DNA of 10,186 nucleotides from Nitrospirota bacterium (GTDB taxonomy: Bacteria; Nitrospirota; Thermodesulfovibrionia; Thermodesulfovibrionales; Dissulfurispiraceae). The notes under the pieces were generated by a model. It did no database searches, was not told the origin of the DNA, and worked only from the letters and a program-made list of their open reading frames with translations. The stretch spans positions 1-10,186 of the forward strand of contig DUZI01000039.1 in assembly GCA_013349595.1 (NCBI GenBank). The letters run 5' to 3'. Below are positions 6,836-10,186 of the stretch, piece by piece; positions within the stretch are counted from its first letter, which is position 1, and each line of letters opens with the position of its first letter. The position numbers were made by a program, and so were the translations under genes.

Positions 6836-7872
6836 TGGTGTTTTATTTTGATTTGCTAAAAGATGGTTTTAAGACAATCAATAAAAACTGGCAATTGGTA
6901 TTGATACAGATGTCAACGATGATATTTAGTTTTACAGCCTTTTTTATAATTGTAGGGATACCTATTGCTATTGCATTTATAATCTTTGGACTTGATTTTA
7001 CAGATATTTTAAGACTTAAAAGTTTTGAAAGCCTTTTTATGGGGTCTGCTGAACTGCTTAATAAATATTTTCTAATGGCACTTGTAATACTCTTGAGTCT
7101 GATTATCTATGTTTTATCTGTGTCAGTAGTTTGGATTTATGCCATAGGTGGTGTTGCAGGTGTATTAAAGGAAAGTATAATTCACACTGATAAGAGGTTT
7201 TCTTTTGGAACCTTTTTTAAAGAAGGTAAGGATAATTTTTTCCCAGTTATGGGTTTTTCAGTAATAATAAGCTTTGTGTTTATAATTATTGCTTTTTTAC
7301 TTGGTTTTACAGGTAATATGTCTTCTAATATAATTGAATCTGCAAGGATGCAAGAGGAAAGTCTTGCAGTTTTTTTGAGCATATTCTTTGCCCTTTTAAT
7401 GATTTCCTTGGGTCTGATGTTGATTTTTATAGCCCTTTCTGTGACTTTTTATGGTATTGCAATGGTTATTTTTTATAAGACAAAGGCATGGAAATCCTTC
7501 ATTGACACTATAAAGTTTGTCTTTGCAAAACCTTCTTCTGTGGGTTTTTATATTTTTATAATGATTATCTATATTCTATCTGGGCTTATTGTAATTCTAA
7601 TAAGTTCACCTTTTACTTTAATTCCAATTATTGGCTCTATACTGACATTTCCACTACAGATAATCAATTATCTTATACAAAGTTATACAAGTTTATTGAT
7701 GATTTCTGCTATGTTTCACTTCTTTTACAGATTTTTTTATCTGCCTTTACAACCCATAGTGATTGAAGATGTCTCTCCTGAAGAAGTTGCTGAGACCTAT
7801 CCAGCTCCTGTTGGCTTGGAGATTCGATCTGAAGAGACACCCCAAAAACCTCCTCAAAACCCTTCACAATAG
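6835..7872 (+). CDS. Polytopic membrane protein of unknown function
   Basis: I do not recognise this 345-residue protein. Hydrophobic segments at about 20-52, 77-110, 136-158, 178-213, 234-258 and 262-298 suggest six to eight membrane spans, some arranged as hairpins. Features such as GIPIAIAFIIFGL and SSPFTLIPIIGSILTFPLQ, with amphipathic loops rich in Lys and Phe, recall generic inner-membrane DUF4013-like or glycerophosphodiesterase-membrane-domain-like proteins, but no motif is decisive. The tail at about 303-345 is Pro/Glu/Gln-rich (ETPQKPPQNPSQ), probably disordered. The start is GTG: 6835 overlaps the lpxI stop by one base, and a second GTG at 6838 is better spaced from AAGGGG at 6824-6829. 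It probably ends the lipid A transcript, so an envelope role is plausible but unproven. Its last 54 codons lie antisense to the convergent transferase gene. Confidence 0.75.
   Translation: MVFYFDLLKDGFKTINKNWQLVLIQMSTMIFSFTAFFIIVGIPIAIAFIIFGLDFTDILRLKSFESLFMGSAELLNKYFLMALVILLSLIIYVLSVSVVWIYAIGGVAGVLKESIIHTDKRFSFGTFFKEGKDNFFPVMGFSVIISFVFIIIAFLLGFTGNMSSNIIESARMQEESLAVFLSIFFALLMISLGLMLIFIALSVTFYGIAMVIFYKTKAWKSFIDTIKFVFAKPSSVGFYIFIMIIYILSGLIVILISSPFTLIPIIGSILTFPLQIINYLIQSYTSLLMISAMFHFFYRFFYLPLQPIVIEDVSPEEVAETYPAPVGLEIRSEETPQKPPQNPSQ
7709..7872. other. 164-base convergent antisense coding overlap
   Basis: The last 54 codons of the + strand membrane protein (292-345) and the last 54 codons of the - strand LipM-like gene (217-270) use the same DNA, with codon registers offset by one base. 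The LipM side is conserved up to about residue 258. The + side is the low-complexity Pro/Glu tail plus the end of the last membrane span. No intergenic terminator exists between these two convergent genes. Confidence 0.8.
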
Positions 7873-8521
7873 CATTCTTAGCATGGTCTATGGTTATAGA
7901 TTTATTAATTTTAGATATTTCTCCAAATTCATCAATTAAATCTTGTCTAAAGACACCTGCAGATTTTTGATAGTCAATGATAAATGGAATAGAACCTTGC
8001 TGTAAAAAACCCCTTTGCCATCGCCTTTGGGCAGAGCCAATAATTTTTTTGCCTTTATAAGTTATCTCTCCAATTGATACAGAATTAAAACATAGTGGGC
8101 TTTTGATAAGTTCTTTTCCCAAAGTTTTTTTGTCTTTCATATCTACAGCAATATCTAAATGAGTAAAGGCTTTAATAAAGGCATTCGCAATAATTAGATA
8201 AGAATCCATCAAACCCTTCTCGAAAAAGCCTTCATTTCTTGAAGAGAAACTATAAGTAACCTCTTTTCCATGCAGGATTGCCCTTCCACCAGTAGGTCTC
8301 CTTACAATAGGTATGTCGTGTTTGGCACAATATTCATTATCAATATCAGTAAATCTTTGAAAGGCTCCAAGGGAGAGAGAAGCCTTATTCCAACCATAAA
8401 GACGAAGTGTTGTTGCTTTATCGTTATTAATAACTGATTCCGCAATGGCTTCGTCAAGTGCCATATTAAAAGGTGCATCACAGTCACCTGAGTCAATTAA
8501 GCGCCAGACTTTTTTTATCAT
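7709..8521 (-). CDS. lipM: LipM-like octanoyl/lipoate protein transferase
   Basis: This 270-residue cytoplasmic protein belongs to the biotin/lipoate A/B ligase family, which attaches octanoyl or lipoyl groups to lysines of GcvH and 2-oxoacid dehydrogenase E2 domains. It starts with WRLIDSGDCDAPFNMALDEA, has the ligand-binding RRPTGGRAILH (74-84) and GKKIIGSAQ (157-165, with family Lys159), then LQQGSIPF. Cys144 in PLCFNS aligns with the catalytic cysteine of Bacillus LipM (CFDAPS), so an octanoyl-ACP:protein transferase is more likely than an ATP-dependent LplA. The C-terminus keeps the family helix and a Trp (Trp256), near where relatives end. The following ~10 residues (KADKKICKRSET) look like an extension. 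The ATG at 8521 has a weak AAGATGA upstream. The gene lies 30 bases after the phosphodiesterase gene and is probably its operon partner. Confidence 0.88.
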   Translation of the reverse strand: MIKKVWRLIDSGDCDAPFNMALDEAIAESVINNDKATTLRLYGWNKASLSLGAFQRFTDIDNEYCAKHDIPIVRRPTGGRAILHGKEVTYSFSSRNEGFFEKGLMDSYLIIANAFIKAFTHLDIAVDMKDKKTLGKELIKSPLCFNSVSIGEITYKGKKIIGSAQRRWQRGFLQQGSIPFIIDYQKSAGVFRQDLIDEFGEISKINKSITIDHAKNAIVKGFEEVFGVSLQIESPSQQELDRSQQLLQERHLQSLWVVKADKKICKRSET

Positions 8522-8551
8522 TCATCTTAACAAAAGAGATTGAAATATATG

Positions 8552-9322
8552 CTAAAGCTTAAGTATAGCACCATCTTTTAGCATTGATAGGTTCTTTAAT
8601 TTTAGAGCAGATAGTTCTTGTTTTATCTGATTAATAAATTGTGGTTTTGGATGGGTAATATATATCCTTTCTGGTTTGGGATTTATTTTATCTATTTCTT
8701 GTTTCATTAATTCACTTGTAAGATGACCTGTTAATAAGGCTAACTCTTTCATTTTATTTGGGAAAGACACCTCAATAATTAGTGTTTTCAAAGGAATGCC
8801 ATCAAGTTTTCTCCAAGTAGAATCTGTAGGACCAGTATCACCAGTGAAGAATATTCTGTTAGCCATTTTGTCTTCAATGAGATAGCCTACTGCAGGGACA
8901 GAATGATGAACCTTGTAGGCGGTAATTGATATGTCTGCAAGTTCAACAGGAATTCCTTCTTTTATCTGGACAAGTTTGATTATCCCATTATTAGGATGGG
9001 GGATAACAGTAAAATCAGGCCATACAGAGGTATTAAGAAGATTGTCTTTAATTGTTTTTATTACAGAATAAATGCTTCTCACATTAACCTTTTTATTAGG
9101 TCTCTTTATAATCAAATTGTCTGCAAGAAAGGGAATGCCTCTTATATGATCAAGGTGTGCATGGGTAATAAAGATATCCTTTATCAACCATTGTTTCTTT
9201 CCAGACAGGGTGTTAGTTATGCTCCCTGCATCAATGCAAATTGTATCGTTTATAAGTAAGCTTGTAGGATTAAAACCCGGCATTTCTGCACCTGAACATC
9301 CTAAAACCTTTACTTTAATCAT
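8552..9322 (-). CDS. Class II 3',5'-cyclic-nucleotide phosphodiesterase (metallo-beta-lactamase fold)
   Basis: This 256-residue protein has the metallo-beta-lactamase fold and matches the class II cyclic-nucleotide phosphodiesterases, which hydrolyse cAMP (and sometimes cGMP). The zinc site is THAHLDHIRGIPF (His54, His56, Asp58, His59), with further candidate ligands His139/His140 in HHSVPAVGY, Asp162 in FTGDTGPTD, His200 in LTGHLTSE and His224 in ITHPKPQF. The N-terminal VKVLGCSGAEMPGFN and the HSVPAVGYLIED segment distinguish it from RNase Z and beta-lactamases. No signal peptide is visible, so it acts in the cytoplasm. The start at 9322 lies 3 bases after the HD-GYP stop codon and has a strong ribosome binding site inside that gene, so the two are probably co-translated. 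Both would act on nucleotide second messengers. The substrate is inferred from family. Confidence 0.85.
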   Translation of the reverse strand: MIKVKVLGCSGAEMPGFNPTSLLINDTICIDAGSITNTLSGKKQWLIKDIFITHAHLDHIRGIPFLADNLIIKRPNKKVNVRSIYSVIKTIKDNLLNTSVWPDFTVIPHPNNGIIKLVQIKEGIPVELADISITAYKVHHSVPAVGYLIEDKMANRIFFTGDTGPTDSTWRKLDGIPLKTLIIEVSFPNKMKELALLTGHLTSELMKQEIDKINPKPERIYITHPKPQFINQIKQELSALKLKNLSMLKDGAILKL

Positions 9323-9325
9323 AAA

Positions 9326-10186
9326 TTAAATCTCCTCCTCTGATTTTTGCATTATTTTAAAAGCCCTTACAAAAGCATTTACTACCTCACCATCATATTC
9401 AATCCAGATTTTATTTTGAATCTGTTTTAATGCCTCTAACTTCGTAAATTCTCTATTACAAGAGAGCAAATCAAAGGAATCTGCCACAGCTATTATCCTT
9501 GCAAACAGCGGAATTTCATCACCTTGAAGCCCTTCAGGATAGCCAGTGCCATTATGTCTTTCATGATGATATTTTACAGATGGAACAATGTCTTTAAGAT
9601 TATTTATATGAGACAATATCTCTGCCCCATAGATAGGATGCATCTTGACAATGTTTTTTTCATGGTAATTGAAATTTTTTTGTTTGTTTAATATCTCATC
9701 ACTAAGGGCTATTTTCCCAATATCATGAAGTAGGGCTGATAATTTTAGATTGATCAATTCTTTGGAAGATAGGTTCATTTGCTTTCCAATGGCTACACTA
9801 TATTTTGTCACCCTTTTAGTATGTCCAGCCGTTGTAAGGTCTCTCTTTTCGATGGTATCAGCTAAGGTGTGGATGGTGGAATAAAAGGTCTCCCTAAGTT
9901 CATCATACAGTTGAGCATTTTCAACTGCTATAGCCACTTGGTTAGATAAGGCGATAAGCATTTCCATATCTTCTACGAAGAAATCACCTTCAATTTTATT
10001 AATAACCACCCAGCCTGCAATGCCCTGACCTTTTTTAAATCTTATTCTCTTGACATCTTCACCTTTATCTCCAATAGCAGTGTCAAAATAAAGTTCCCCT
10101 GTATCTTGGTCAACAAAGATGATGCTTCCCGCCTCAGCCTTAAGTAATTTTAATGCTGATTCAATAGCCCTTTTTCTAATCTCAGA
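9326..10186 (-). CDS. GAF and HD-GYP domain protein, probable c-di-GMP phosphodiesterase (5' partial)
   Basis: HD-GYP domains hydrolyse cyclic di-GMP using a di- or tri-iron site. The frame is open to the right edge (286 visible residues); the GTG at 10009 is internal, not the start. Residues 1-59 are the first part of a GAF sensor (ALKLLKAEAGSIIFVDQDTG, then KKGQGIAGWV). The end of a GAF follows at once (VINKIEGDFFVEDMEML, then ALSNQVAIAVENAQLYDEL), so the middle is missing (see findings). A linker helix leads to the HD-GYP domain, about 100-280: His122 in AGHTKRV, HDIGK (154-158), HPIYGAEIL (183-191), HHERHNGTGYPEGL (207-220) and ARIIAVADSFDLL. The usual Asp of HHERxDGxGYP is Asn here, and the RPYR segment is shortened to REFT. 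Core metal ligands look intact, so activity is likely. More sensory domains may lie beyond the window. Confidence 0.88.
   Translation of the reverse strand, partial: SEIRKRAIESALKLLKAEAGSIIFVDQDTGELYFDTAIGDKGEDVKRIRFKKGQGIAGWVVINKIEGDFFVEDMEMLIALSNQVAIAVENAQLYDELRETFYSTIHTLADTIEKRDLTTAGHTKRVTKYSVAIGKQMNLSSKELINLKLSALLHDIGKIALSDEILNKQKNFNYHEKNIVKMHPIYGAEILSHINNLKDIVPSVKYHHERHNGTGYPEGLQGDEIPLFARIIAVADSFDLLSCNREFTKLEALKQIQNKIWIEYDGEVVNAFVRAFKIMQKSEEEI
9332..9340 (-). promoter_or_regulatory. Ribosome binding site made from the HD-GYP gene's terminal Glu codons
   Basis: On the - strand GAGGAGGAG lies 9 bases before the phosphodiesterase ATG at 9322. The same nine bases encode the final Glu-Glu-Glu before the terminal Ile and stop of the HD-GYP protein, linking the two genes in one message. 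Confidence 0.8.

Noticed and set aside
8550..8571. Short inverted repeat (TGCTA ... TAGCA) around the end of the phosphodiesterase gene
   Set aside because: Only five base pairs with a weak AT-rich stem and no T-run on the transcribed strand. It does not support a terminator.
9326..10009. Treating the GTG at 10009 as the true start of a short HD-GYP protein
   Set aside because: The frame stays open upstream to the window edge and encodes recognisable GAF sequence, with no ribosome binding site before the GTG.

Overview
The window is a densely coding, AT-rich stretch from a Gram-negative (LPS-making) bacterium. The first two-thirds is an outer-membrane biogenesis and lipid A operon on the + strand. 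The last quarter is a three-gene block on the - strand. Taxonomy cannot be fixed by reading alone. Low GC, the use of LpxI rather than LpxH, a class II cyclic-nucleotide phosphodiesterase and a GAF/HD-GYP protein would suit a Nitrospirota or Desulfobacterota-like lineage; this is a low-confidence inference. No RNA genes, mobile elements, CRISPR arrays or non-coding gaps over about 40 bases were seen.

Positions 1-6835 (+) hold bamA (its 5' end lies outside the window), an OmpH/Skp-type periplasmic chaperone, lpxD, an acyl carrier protein, a FabF-like ketosynthase, fabZ, lpxA and lpxI. The genes are separated by 0-42 bases or overlap, which indicates one transcript. BamA and Skp handle outer-membrane protein folding. 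FabZ sits at the branch between fatty acid elongation and lipid A supply. LpxA, LpxD and LpxI carry out the first, third and fourth steps of lipid A synthesis. The unusual part is the dedicated-looking ACP plus ketosynthase pair between lpxD and fabZ. It suggests a private acyl-chain supply for lipid A or another envelope lipid.

Positions 6835-7872 (+) encode an unrecognised polytopic membrane protein, in a place where lpxB often lies in related clusters. Its last ~54 codons run antisense through the end of the next, convergent gene.

Positions 7709-10186 (-), in transcription order from the right edge, hold a GAF/HD-GYP protein (start outside the window), a class II 3',5'-cyclic-nucleotide phosphodiesterase of the metallo-beta-lactamase fold, and a LipM-like octanoyl/lipoyl transferase. 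The first two are tightly linked: the ribosome binding site of the second is made from the last glutamate codons of the first. The GAF domain appears to have lost about 45-60 residues from its core in frame.
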